A stretch of DNA of 64,000 nt, taken from positions 22,611,355 to 22,675,354 of the forward strand of contig CM066921.1 in the NCBI GenBank assembly GCA_033964015.1. The letters run 5' to 3'. The DNA comes from Scolanthus callimorphus. Its lineage: Eukaryota; Cnidaria; Anthozoa; Actiniaria; Edwardsiidae. Each line of letters opens with the position of its first letter. Position 1 is the first letter of the stretch. Under the pieces are notes generated by a model that was not told the origin of the DNA, searched no databases, and saw only the letters and a list, made by a program, of their open reading frames with translations. Shown here piece by piece: positions 11,629 to 22,035 of this stretch. Made by a program: the position numbers and the translations under genes.

Positions 11629-12646
11629 CCCTTTCACGCCCATATATGGAAAATTCCGTATTTTTAACACCATGTACATCGAAGACTGTTGCACCAAAAC
11701 TCTGCATTAAGACAGCTTTTCCTTCTGAACACAAAACGAGCAGGGACCTAGTGATAAAGTTTAACTGGTTCCAGGCTTTGAACTTCGTGTTTACTACAGA
11801 AATAATCATTTGTTTTGGCGAAATAACATGAGATTTCTGACATGCCAAAACACACATTCGAGTGTACGCTACAAGGGCCTCATTTCGTGTTATTTTCTAA
11901 AAGAGACATAAACAACACAACATGAAGCATATTGCATTTCGTTTTACCTTTATTCCTGACTTCAAAGCCCAAGTTTCCAGATTCCAAGTGAAGTTTCAAG
12001 CGAGATATGGCGCTTTAAGTTTCAAAGCGACTTTACAAAATTCACATCAACAGAGCTTATTTGTTGGGATTTCGTTCAAAATTTGACAGCACCCTCCCCT
12101 GTATTGGACGGTTAGACAAGAGATTTATATAAGGCTTTTTGCCCTACGACAACTAAAACCAGAAATACGCTCAGTAGCTTGCTTTTTATGTCTAAAACAC
12201 AGATTCATACGAATGCAGTGCTAGGCAAAAAGAATTCCACTATGAAGAGGGGCTAAAGGTTTCATTCAGTCATTCTCTTCCAGAATTCTCACAAGAACAA
12301 AGGAAAAGCAAATGAAACCCCTTCACTTGTATGTACTTCTTCCTTGAAGCACAGCACAAAAGCATTCCCCATTATAGACTTAATGATGTCCTATGGCCTC
12401 TTCTAGTGGAATTTCAGCTTGTATTTTGTAGAAATTTTATCAAATGTCTAACCATGTGATAGCAAGCCACCACTGGAAAACAACTTACGAGTCAGCGGTA
12501 GTGCTCTGCAAGTAGTGCCAGCCTCCCTGCCAATAAAAAACAGGAAATCCAGAATCCTAGACTTGATATGCAAAAATGGGCAGGGGCATATCTGTTTGGC
12601 TTAGAAAAACAGCTATATATGTAGAAAAAAGTTGGGCCTGAAAGGG
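11629..12646. mobile_element. Non-autonomous piggyBac-like element
   Basis: TTAA at 11625-11628 and 12647-12650 flanks ends CCCTTTCACGCCC and GGGCCTGAAAGGG, 13-bp inverted repeats with one mismatch. TTAA target sites with CCC-starting termini are the hallmark of piggyBac transposons. At 1018 bp with no transposase frame, it would depend on enzyme supplied elsewhere. Confidence 0.72.
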
Positions 12647-13020
12647 TTAAATACTCAGGAATATTTTATTGTTATTATTATTATTTTCTGTAAATTGAAC
12701 CTTGCATACACACTTACAATATAAGATATTGAGTTAAATTTTTCTAGCTATGTTTAATTTGTCTCCCTTATATTCAGACCATATCATTTTGTAGCCTCGC
12801 TGAAATGTCTAAAGAGAAAAATATGTAAACAATGACGTCAGCTGGAATCAGCCTATATGCCATTTGAGAAACAGGCAAACCTGGCTTGTAAGCATGTAAA
12901 ATTCATTACTAATTCATGAGGGTGCGACCCAATCAGAACCTCAGAATAGGGGTCACATGAATGCACTGTAAACCCCAATACAACTCAAGTAGGGGTTAAT
13001 GAATTATTAAACAGTAGTAT

Positions 13021-13134
13021 TAAGTAATGTTTACAAAACAAGCTGGAGTGTTTTATCAGCAGATAGAAACACGAGGCGAAGCCGAGTGATTCTATCTGAT
13101 GATAAAACACGACAGCGAGTTTTGTAAACTACTT
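13021..13134. mobile_element. Fold-back MITE, TAAGTAATGTTTACAA family
   Basis: A near-perfect palindrome: GTTTTATCAGCAGATAGAA on the left, its complement on the right, and a central GAGGCGAAGCCGAG. The termini TAAGTAATGTTTACAA and TTGTAAACTACTT are shared with 53592-53703. Confidence 0.82.
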
Positions 13135-14043
13135 CTAAAACGGTTGCCATTAATAATTCATAATTCCAAGCTAGTTAAAAAAAAGGAAATAAATTTGTGA
13201 GAACCACTTCATTGAAATCGAGAATAAGAAATCTGATATAGACTGGCTTCAAGTTGCATTGTTTAGCTATTTTGAAATGGCAAACAAAAGATCGACAACG
13301 AGAGCTTTTCATTACGAATAGTGTATTTAGAGAGGCGTTCCGAATAATTGACATATCTTCTGTGTTGGGACAAAAGGTCTGTTCATAATTACATGACTTT
13401 CAAAAAGAGAAGAACTCCCTTTGGAATAGCTGTCACTTTTTTACCTATAATTATGATGAGCAAAGAAATGCTGTTCAAATGTCATAGAAAAGAAATGAAT
13501 GTATTAGCGACACCAGCGATACCTATAATAATGCTAGGGCTTTCTGATTGGCTTTTGTAAAGAAAGTGCTATGTCATTAGTTTTTGGGGCAGTGTTTCCT
13601 ATTGTTTTTTATTCTTTTTATGATTCAAATTTCTTTGACGAAATTGTCTTTGTCATGCGCATAATGCATCATATGCAATTTGCCCATTCATTCTCGGTTA
13701 ACAAAGCAGTGCGGTTTGTACGGACTCGCCAAGTAGAGTAACTTGGACGGGTGAGTTAAATTCGTTTATCTGTGCATGATTTTGAGCCCAATTCAACTCA
13801 AGTATTGCCAAATAATTGTCAAAGATGTCCGTTTTGGCTCGTTTCACGAAATGTTCACAGAAGGGTGGTCGGCACTGCCCGAGTCGTTGTGGGATGTTTA
13901 AATCATGGCCACCGAAAATTAATAAATGTGATAAATGAACTATCGTTTTACAAAATGCACGTATTCATTACTAACATGCGTTCTTTTTTTCGTAGGTTAC
14001 GGGAAAAGGTGGAAATCATGACCACAGAGCGTTTGTAAGAGAT
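13135..14043. other. Intergenic, no gene established
   Basis: AT-rich sequence. A short frame near 13990-14040 follows a pyrimidine tract and AG, but it runs into the fold-back element at 14044, so I do not call it an exon. Confidence 0.35.
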
Positions 14044-14304
14044 GGGGTCTCCATGAATATTATCGGGGAAACATGCTGTTCTGGTGAGTTGTCCTATCAT
14101 TACTGATGCTCAGTGAGCCAAACTTGATAGAGAACTGTGCTCACTGAACTGGATCTGATATAGAACTCTGACGTCACCGGAGTTCTATATCAGATTCAGT
14201 TCAGTGCGCAGCAGTTCTATATCGTTTCTGGCTGATTGAGCACCATTATGATATGGCAACCAATCAGAACAGCTGTTCCCTGAAAATATTCATGGACTCC
14301 CCAA
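14044..14304. mobile_element. Nested fold-back element
   Basis: The outer arms (GGGGTCTCCATGAATATT on the left, AATATTCATGGACTCCCC on the right) pair over roughly 75 bp. The core 14142-14205 is a tighter palindrome around CTGATATAGAACTC with TGACGTCA in its loop. Confidence 0.78.
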
Positions 14305-14664
14305 AATGCTAATTTCTATTGGGGTATACAAACGGCCTTCATGGTCCTGATTTCCATTGTGTTTGCCTGATTGACTATTCATGAGTTTTAGAACTTTTGA
14401 TACAGACTCCTGCTCAACTAATTAGTATTCATTAACTTTTGATACAGATACAGTATCTACTGATTAAAATGCAAAACACAATGGACTTATTTTCATCAAA
14501 CATAGAATTTAATTTGATTTACCCGTCAATTTTACGCTATGACAATATGTCTAATACTGTTGGATATTTTCAGTAATATATAGATTTAGCCACTGGCTAA
14601 AAGCGGAGCTCCTGGTTATAAAATTTACTATGTGAATGAAAGGGATTCCCATGTGTACATGGTT

Positions 14665-15515
14665 TATATGGTTGCTTTAGAGTCTTCCCTTCACGAGATA
14701 TTAATTTTCAAGCATAGATGACGTCATCGATGACGTCATATCACGTGACCACTTCATTTCGCTCATCTGGTGGCCTAGACTCCACTACCCAAGTTTGGTT
14801 CTTTTAGAGTCTTCCCTTCACGAGATGTTAATTTTTCAAGCATAGATGACGCAATTGATGACGTCATAGAGCGGATTTCAGATGACCGTCGTGTTTGCAA
14901 TTAGTTTGCTTTCTCATTGGCTGCTTATTTCTATCAACCAATCAAATTGCGAACTAATTACAAGCAAGGAATTGGTTCGGCTCCTGATTGGCTGGGCTGG
15001 AAACCATTCAGCAGTAAGTTGTAATTACTCTTGTTTCTGATTGGCTAGTGGTTGCTCAATTGCAATTGCTTTCACGACAGTCATGTGAAATCCGCTCTAT
15101 CACGTGACCACTTTATTTCGCTCATCTGGTGGTCTAGACTACACTACTACCAAGTTTGGTTGTTTTAGAGTCTTCCCTTCACGTGATTTTCATTTTTTAA
15201 GCATAGATGACGTCATCGATGACGTCATATCACGTGACCACTTCATTTCGCTCATCTGGTGGTCTAGACTACACTACCTAAGTTTGGTTGTTTTAGAGTC
15301 TTCCCTTCACGAGATATTATTTTTTTAAGCATAGATGACGTCATTGATGACGTCACATCACGTGACCTCCTCATTTCGCTCATCTGGTGGCCGAGACTAC
15401 ACTACCCAAGTTTGGTTGTTTTAGAGTCTTCCCTTCACGAGATATTGATTTTTCAAGCATAGATGACGTCATCGATTACGTAACATCACGTGACCACTTC
15501 ATTTCGCATGTGACC
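14665..15515. repeat. Satellite of about 128-bp monomers with CRE and E-box motifs
   Basis: Five monomers are anchored by AGAGTCTTCCCTTCACG at 14679, 14806, 15167, 15295 and 15423. Spacing is 127-128 bp except where a 229-bp element interrupts monomer 2. Most monomers carry two copies or near-copies of the CRE palindrome TGACGTCA about 12 bp apart, followed by CACGTG (14719, 14731 and 14742 in monomer 1). It is non-coding. Confidence 0.92.
14869..15097. mobile_element. TA-flanked MITE inside the satellite
   Basis: GAGCGGATTTCA at the left end and TGAAATCCGCTC at the right are perfect inverted repeats, extended by a related GTCGTG/CACGAC block. TA lies on each side (14867-14868 and 15098-15099). 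The intact satellite monomers on either side show the uninterrupted sequence. Confidence 0.85.
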
Positions 15516-16705
15516 ACTTCATTTCCCATGTGTACACCGACGACGGACGGACGGCGTACGCTATAGGTTTAATACCAGAAAAACAAAGAAAAAATCATAT
15601 CTCCCGAAGGGTAGCTTCTATAGAAGCCAAACTTGGACAAACTTTCAAAGACCATAAGAGGAACTCTATACCAAGGTCACATGCCCTTACGTCATCAGTG
15701 ACATCATCAAAATGATCCATAATGCCCGTGACGTTCAAAAATCAACTCGATAGTGGGTCATTCCACAGTAAACCGTATGTTGCGGAGTCTACATTTAGAG
15801 AGATTTGAGGCATCATAACTTCAAATCTAGAACTTCAGTGAAAGTGACTTTACATGTCTAGGGTATAAGAGTATGATTGCTTTATACAGTGGAATTGACT
15901 ATCATGCTAGTTAAAGGGGTTCCAAGATATTCTATTGATTATGGGTGTTGCGGAGTCTACTCAGAAGAACCTTTGATTTCCAACAAGGTTACTTCAGCTA
16001 GAAATCTCTGTGAATTTTTCAGCTGTTTTGAATAGAGGTTTTTGTTAAAAGAAGAAGCATTGATCTGTGCTTATTTTAAACACAGAGTTTCTTGCTCTGT
16101 TTTATTTTTTTTTGAGAAACGATTTATTTTATAAAGGCTGGTGTTGTTGCTGAGTCTACGTTGCGGAGTCTACAATAGGGCACAAGAGGAAAAACTAAGG
16201 CAAAAATACAAAAAAATCCTATCAGTGTACTGCAATTAAATAGAAAATTCCAAATAAATCAAGATCATCCCTTTCCAGTAAATTTCCAGCTATTTGGTGA
16301 TCAGAATTAAAATTTGGGAATTGCTGCGGAGTCTACAAATAAACAAGCTTGGTAACCTGCAATGCAAATATACTAATTTAATAGTCTTGCAACCTTTCCA
16401 GCACTAATTTTTGGTGGTTACTTATGTATTACAACAATAATACAACTACTACTAACAAATTCAACAGTTTTCTAGTTAGCAGTCCAGAAGAAGTTGTAGA
16501 TTCCGCAACAAAAATGTAGACTCCACAACGAAAATTAATTACTTGTTATTACTCGAAGGAAATAAATTTTAAATAATTTCTTCCATATATATTTTACAAC
16601 AGTGATAAATTAGAAGTTTACAAACTTTCAGCAAAAAATGTTTATTTTTGTAACTTTTATTAAAACTAAAAGTACCAAAATTGTTGCGGAGTCTACAATT
16701 CTTCA

Positions 16706-17457
16706 ATCCATTTCCAGCCGATAAATGAAGATAATACAAAGCAAAAGCACTCCGAATAACATGTTAAACAGAAGTGCAATATTTCGGTTTTACTTCAAAC
16801 CATTATCAAGCAAGACTAAACGCAGTGGAGGGACTAGAACAATACAAGCTCTTTTGTGGCCTTGATACCATTGTTCAGAGAAGGCACGCATTTCTTAATT
16901 AGCAAAGATTCCAGGAAGCACAGTTCAACAAAGTTCGTATTAATCGCGAGAATGTTGGTGTTTGAAATTACAGTGCTACGAGTAAATGCTGCGGTATTTA
17001 CAATAGGCTGTTTGTTTTTGATAGCTTCTGGCAAATTATGTAGATCTACTAAATATTTAAAAGCCTGACAATTAACAAGGTGACAATGCACAGCCGAATG
17101 CTCTTCAGTAGAGTGCTCTTCTAGCCTAGTATTAAGCAACGGTCTGTTTTGCCAATGTACATTTCATTACAAGCGGGGCAAACAAAGCGGTATATAACAT
17201 GTGACTTAAGGTTTTCGGGAGAGGGGTCTTTGGCGGAGCAGTACATAGCAACTTTCTTTGTCTTAAATATGATTTTCAAGTTTACATTAGGGACGAGCCA
17301 CCGCTTTAGTTTCTTTAGTAATCTATGGGCAATCCTTTCTCCTTCACGACCTGCGTACGGAATATGGATCCAGACAGTTTTGTCATCCGGGTTAGGCGGG
17401 GTCTTGGGACGACGAGGGTGTTGGCGGGCGGCATAAGATTTAACAAGTGCAGAGGCC
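16706..17457 (-). mobile_element. 5'-truncated Penelope-like retroelement insertion in copy A
   Basis: Flanked by the 11-bp direct repeat ACAATTCTTCA (16695-16705 and 17458-17468). Copy B shows the empty site with a single such sequence near 61030. The minus strand encodes a GIY-YIG endonuclease remnant, typical of Penelope-like elements. Confidence 0.85.
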
Positions 17458-17459
17458 AC
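16834..17459 (-). pseudogene. GIY-YIG endonuclease domain, Penelope-like element fragment
   Basis: Two overlapping minus-strand frames (17459 to 17121, then 17139 to 16834) carry it, with a frame change near 17125-17139. The first has SHVIYRFVCPACNEMYIGKT, the paired strands of a GIY-YIG nuclease with a CX2C before YIG. The second has RLEEHSTEEHS, matching the following conserved helix, and further C-terminal helices. In Penelope-like elements this domain follows the reverse transcriptase and nicks target DNA. RT is absent, so this is a 5'-truncated dead copy. Confidence 0.82.
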
Positions 17460-17882
17460 AATTCTTCATTGGACAGCAAATTCTCCCAAGCTCAAGCTAA
17501 ACAGCATAGACTGCTATGTGTTTTTAGAGAGAGCACCATTAGTAGATTGTGTCTATCTAAGTTTCAAACTGTTAATGTTTTATTATTTTCTTCAACAAGC
17601 AGAATTGAAATGTAGACTCCGCAACAGCATTTTACCTAATTTGGATAAATGATGCTAATTTATTCATCAGTGCCGCTAGTTAGAGCAAAATAAATAGTAA
17701 TAAAATAAACTTCAGACATTGTCCTGTAAGTTTCTCTGGAAAAGAGCCTAATATTTATGCATTTTAAAAAATGATGTTCAGGCTCAAAATACCGTGGAAT
17801 GACCCTAGTATACTATACGTTTTTTCCTTAGGTATGGTGCTCCGCTTGCGCGGGCCTTCGGCCCGCGCAGGAGCTCCGCTAT

Positions 17883-18463
17883 AACTTCACAAATATCAAG
17901 CGGTTAATACATGAAATGAACTATGGAATTTGCACACAAGTTAACGTTGCTGACAAATTATAGAAAACTGCATTATCTGGCATAGGAATACTCGCCGTCT
18001 CTGCTCTAGAACTTTTCAGAAAGCCACAGACCTTTGAAAAAGGGTTCAAACATGTGGTTACTGTCAAACTGTTTTCAGTATTTAGGAAATACAAATTACA
18101 TAGACATAAATTGAAGCTTGATAATCATTTACCTCTTGTCAGTTTTGTCCGAACTCTCCTCCTGTCTCACTGAAATGGCTGTTAATAGCACACGCTACCG
18201 GGAACCGAGAAATGCTTACCGAGCCATTCACAGCTCAGAACTAAAACTCACAACAAACTCTGTCTGTAGGTATATTTACTCCAGATGGGACCAGCGCGTT
18301 TGATAATAAACATCACGTCCGATCTAAGTGGGCAAACTAAGCTCCGTTATTAAAATTCAATTCATAGTGCTCAATTGTACAGTGCTCAATTGTTCATAGT
18401 GCTGATTGTTTGAGGGCTAAAAAAGTAATAGAATGGTGCATTCCACTTATTGTTTCATTTCAC
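17883..18463. other. Intergenic, nothing firm
   Basis: No supported gene. CACGTCCGATCTAAGTGGGC near 18312-18331 resembles CGCGTCCGATCTGTGTGGGC in the fold-back at 18464, so an older related copy may be present. Confidence 0.4.
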
Positions 18464-18575
18464 AAGTAAGATAAAATATTCGCGTCCGATCTGTGTGGGC
18501 TTTACAATGGCTCGCCTAATGGCTCGACATTGTAAATGCCCATACAGATATCCCGCTCATATTTTATCTACTACT
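18464..18575. mobile_element. Fold-back MITE
   Basis: AGTAAGATAAAATATT and the following GTGTGGGC...TTTACAATG are complementary to CATTGTAAATGCCCATAC and ATATTTTATCTACT on the right. About 112 bp. Confidence 0.78.
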
Positions 18576-19809
18576 TAAAGATTTAGTGTAAGAAGCTGCT
18601 TCTGAAACATGATCCATCAAACATGACATCATGCCCCCCCCCCCCCCCCCTCAGTGCCACTAAGTTGGATATTACTGTATCATGAACCATGCTACTATGA
18701 CCCAATAGTAAATACAATGTCATTGAGTGATATTAGCGTAGTTTGGTTTGTTACATGTAAATCTGAATAAAAAGAGACATCATCATGATGCATGGTTCAT
18801 AATATACTGGACGTATGGTTTTATGGCAATGGAGCACATTTATTGAAATAGTTGTGTCCCTCTTTGACCAGAGGACTAAAGCCACTGGAGACAAAATTGG
18901 TTAATGCAGCTGGCTAATATTTAATCCCAGAAGACCCACACCATGGAGAGGGAGTATTCCAGAAAAGTAGTGGTCTTTAGGTAAATTCCTTCCATGGTCA
19001 GAGTATGGATCCTACGTACCTTGTTAGTCTTACAATAGAAAATGGTCACGGAGTCTTACTTTCTATGTCTTACAAGGGAATGGTAACACAATCCTACCTT
19101 GTATGTCTTATTACAAGAGAAGAATGGTCACACAATCCTAACTTGTTTGTAAATCCTTACCTCGTATGTCTCACAAGAGAAGAATGGTAACTCATCCTTA
19201 GCTGCCTGTGATGTCAGTTTCCATGTCAGCTCGTCTTCATCGTGTAAAGTGAACTGGACCCTACAGTACATGGCATGATAACAAAGCATGTGAGCACAAA
19301 ATTACATGCGCAATGTTAATTTTCTGTGCTTGGTGGTCTTGAGATCCGTTTCCATTACAGATTCAATCTTGCAATCTCATTTCTTACTAACCCCTTCAGG
19401 TTTCCCCCTGTTCCTTCATCAGCATCACACTTTGAAACTACCGCTTCCGAAATCTTCAATAAAAGGAATAGAACGAAAGTTAGTCGGTCGGGTTAGTTTC
19501 ACTACACGAACAAACGTCGATGAAGTGAAATATCCATAATAAATTTCACATTATCGTATAGTTTAAAGTCCTCATACCTCCCAAGTTCCATATAGTTCTT
19601 GCTCCGTGGGTAAGGAGCCTTTGAACATGTTTTCCCGTAGAATTCCACTACTTCTCTCTCATTAGAGAGTTGTGTTGTCAAATTTTAACTCAGCAGCTTC
19701 CAGGTGCGTACTAAGCATGCGCAACCCTCACGAAAAGGACTGGGTATGATTACAAACGGGTTAAAAATAACTCGAAACTGTCATGACGCAGCTTTTACGC
19801 GACAATAAG
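18576..19809. repeat. Intergenic with poly-C run and imperfect tandem repeats
   Basis: A run of about 20 C near 18632-18652. At about 19020-19200, imperfect repeats of an ACAAGAGAAGAATGGTCACA / AATCCTAACTTG-type unit. No gene is recognised. Confidence 0.5.
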
Positions 19810-19953
19810 CAATTATTGGATGAGGTTTTTGTGATTTCCAGAATAAACAATGTCGAGACAAGTGGAATCAGGCGAGGCCGTAAAGCCGAGCCTGATTCCA
19901 CTTGGCGAGATATTGTTTATTCTGGAAATCACAAAAACCGAATTCAGTAATTG
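19810..19953. mobile_element. Fold-back MITE, near-complete palindrome
   Basis: The arms of about 65 bp pair almost throughout (GATTTCCAGAATAAACAAT on the left, ATTGTTTATTCTGGAAATC on the right), around a small GAGGCCGTAAAGCCGAG centre. Confidence 0.87.
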
Positions 19954-20083
19954 TTTTATTATACATTGATTCAGTAAATTAAATACTTTTTTTCTGTCAA
20001 GCAATTTCTTTTACACAAGCGCCTTGTTAATAGGGGAAACATTCAAGGGCTGTAGTCCCATGATACATTGCGAGCGTAGGATC

Positions 20084-20129
20084 AAGAATCAGCTAGCTGA
20101 TTCTTCAAGAATCAGCATGCTGATTCTTG
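20084..20129. repeat. Two abutting perfect palindromes
   Basis: 20084-20105 (22 bp, half-site AAGAATCAGCT) and 20106-20129 (24 bp, half-site CAAGAATCAGCA) are each perfectly self-complementary and sit side by side. They differ essentially in the central dinucleotides. Confidence 0.9.
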
Positions 20130-20280
20130 GAGACCCTTAAAGTGCGTGATTCCCAAAGTAAAGCGCGCGCTTTTAGCCAATCAGAATCGAGATAGTGAGT
20201 ACAATGTATAATCTATATATTAATACCGTAAGGTATATATTAATACCGTAAGGAAAATCGTGTCGACACTCGCTCCGCTC

Positions 20281-20416
20281 AGCCCTGAAGCTGTGCCGCC
20301 AAAAGAAGTTCGCAAACCCGAAGGGAAGGTGGAAATCTGGACCATGGGCGTGTTTTTGTTGGAAAAGATTCACCTCGGGCTAAGCTCTAATTCAAGCGAT
20401 TTCTTAAGCGAGGGAC
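20281..20416. repeat. Dispersed repeat, left copy
   Basis: This stretch matches 33775-33905 in the same orientation (for example GTGTTTTTGTTGGAAAAGAT in one and ATGTTTTTGTTGGAAAAGAT in the other, then TCTAATTCAAGC and TAAGCGAGGGA). A short plus-strand frame through it is not called as a gene. Confidence 0.7.
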
Positions 20417-20870
20417 AAAGCCGCCATCGCCGCCATGTTGAATTCTCCCACAGAAACTAAAAAAGAACTCGGTTCGCGCAGCCGAAAGCACCATTGACAT
20501 TCAAACCTAAATGGTTCTCTTACAGATTACATACAGGAATGTGCAGGGATAATTCTAACTTGAAAGATTTGAGCTGAGAAAAATTTTCATTCAAGTTTCA
20601 ACAAACGTACACACTACATTGCTTCCTTGGTAGGGTCAGACACATTATGCTCGGAAATTTGACCATTATGCTTTTTAGCGTCACCCTAAAAACCTTCCCA
20701 TTATGCCGAAATTATGCCCGTGTCGGACCATTATGCTCTTTGATGCTGGTAAAAATTTCTGCTTTGACCCCACCCAAACGAGTCCTCAATCAAAGCTTAA
20801 AACGCAACATTTCTACTTTTTTAACTCACAAAAGGCCGGTGATCTAACATGTCTAGAAGAATTACCAAAG

Positions 20871-21735
20871 TGTCATAAAAGTAAATTTAAGCTAAATTCT
20901 ACCAACTAGGAAACCTTAATTATTAAAACATTTCAAGCAAATATTTTATCCCAAAAGTGTAAAACAATTTGACGAGTGAACACTTTGCGGATCTTTTGAA
21001 ATCTACTCACAAGAAAGAGAAAACTCTCATTATTCGGATAACAATTAAAGAAAGAACTTGTAATTGAACTTATACTAAGATGTTCAATATATGTTTTATA
21101 ATTAGCACTAAAAGTACTAGTTCATTCTAATAAGATTAAGCGTTAAATTTTGACAGTTAAATTGCGTGTAAGTAAACCCATTGACTTTAATAACTTTCTC
21201 TTTTAGAGCTGTTATTCCACGCCTTAAATCAAAAGTTCGCTAGTACTTGTAAATCACACTTGAGTTTCGATATTTTCTTAAACAGAAAGATTCTTCAACT
21301 TCCAACTTAATTACTCCCATATGTTATTTGTAAAATACGTTTTGTAACATTTAAGATTTACAGGTTTACAGATTTTGCCTTATTAATATACAGTACCTTT
21401 ATTACTTGTTTTTAAAAAGAGTTTGGCCAATCAATTTAAAACAAACACATCTAGTTTTAATTCTTTTACTAATCCGGCCAAAGATGCAAGATTCGTGGAG
21501 CCAAAGATATACTTCCAAAAGAAACCGCCTTCGGGATGACATTTTGTACGTGTGCAATGATCGTACACCTGTAAACCTTAATCACTTAGGACATGCATAT
21601 AAACCAAGCCTGTAACATTGCTAAGCAGAGAGAGATGTGCTCGCAGAGTACAGAGTGCAGCTCAGCTCAGTTCAGTTCAGCTATTAAACTGTTGAACACA
21701 CTCTTCTCTACCTTGAGTAGTCCCGCTTCATCACA
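20871..21735 (+). repeat. 5' LTR of element 2
   Basis: 865 bp, TGTCATAA...ATCACA. A TATAAA at 21598-21603 and an ATTAAA at 21683-21688 are candidate promoter and polyadenylation signals, which would put U3/R/U5 boundaries between about 21625 and 21705. No difference from 32581-33445 was seen. Confidence 0.95.
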
Positions 21736-21736
21736 C

Positions 21737-21754
21737 TGGTGGACGTGAACCCGA
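21737..21754 (+). other. Candidate primer-binding site of element 2
   Basis: TGGTGGACGTGAACCCGA starts two bases after the LTR and has the TGG expected opposite a tRNA CCA end. I cannot assign the tRNA by eye. Confidence 0.55.
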
Positions 21755-22035
21755 GCAAATCCCTATTCAAAGGTACCACAACTTATCACTATGTTTTAGT
21801 ACGCTTTAACCTTCATAACGTAATATAATTGTCTTAACAAACTACTTTAAGAACTGTACTCAGTTTTAGGGTTTAGTTTCCCTAAAATGATTTTATTCTC
21901 CCATAAAGTAACTTATTTATTCACTATAGCTTAATTTCTTTTTGCCAATGGTTTTTCTGTTGACCGATCAAATTCCTCCTTCACTTAATTTTTCGAAGTG
22001 TAGTCTTTCGGATTACCTCTGTTAACATTTCAACC

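Larger units (their letters stand above)
15755..17805. mobile_element. Non-coding element with dispersed TTGCGGAGTCTAC motifs, copy A
   Basis: The ends are GGGTCATTCCAC and its complement, flanked by TAGT (15751-15754 and 17806-17809). The interior has the 14-mer GTTGCGGAGTCTAC or close variants at about ten places in both orientations (for example 15779, 15947, 16160 and 16683, and inverted near 17611). No transposase is visible. Copy B at 60691-61990 is the same element in reverse orientation. Copy A is interrupted by a 752-bp Penelope-like insertion at 16706-17457; without it the two copies are almost the same length. Confidence 0.85.
14602..17880. mobile_element. Possible composite element bounded by 13-bp inverted repeats
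   Basis: AGCGGAGCTCCTG at 14602-14614 is exactly complementary to CAGGAGCTCCGCT at 17867-17879. Between them lie the 128-bp satellite and copy A. Just before the right end is a perfect GC hairpin (17848-17870, 10-bp stem, TTC loop). I infer one decayed element that collected insertions; chance pairing is not excluded. Confidence 0.4.

Noticed and set aside
13985..14090. Exon-like stretch after a T-tract and AG, ending before GTGAGT
   Set aside because: Its second half is one arm of the fold-back element at 14044-14304, and no matching gene or neighbouring exon was found.
14665..15515. CRISPR-like repeat array
   Set aside because: Long 128-bp monomers without unique spacers, in a eukaryotic context; it is a satellite.
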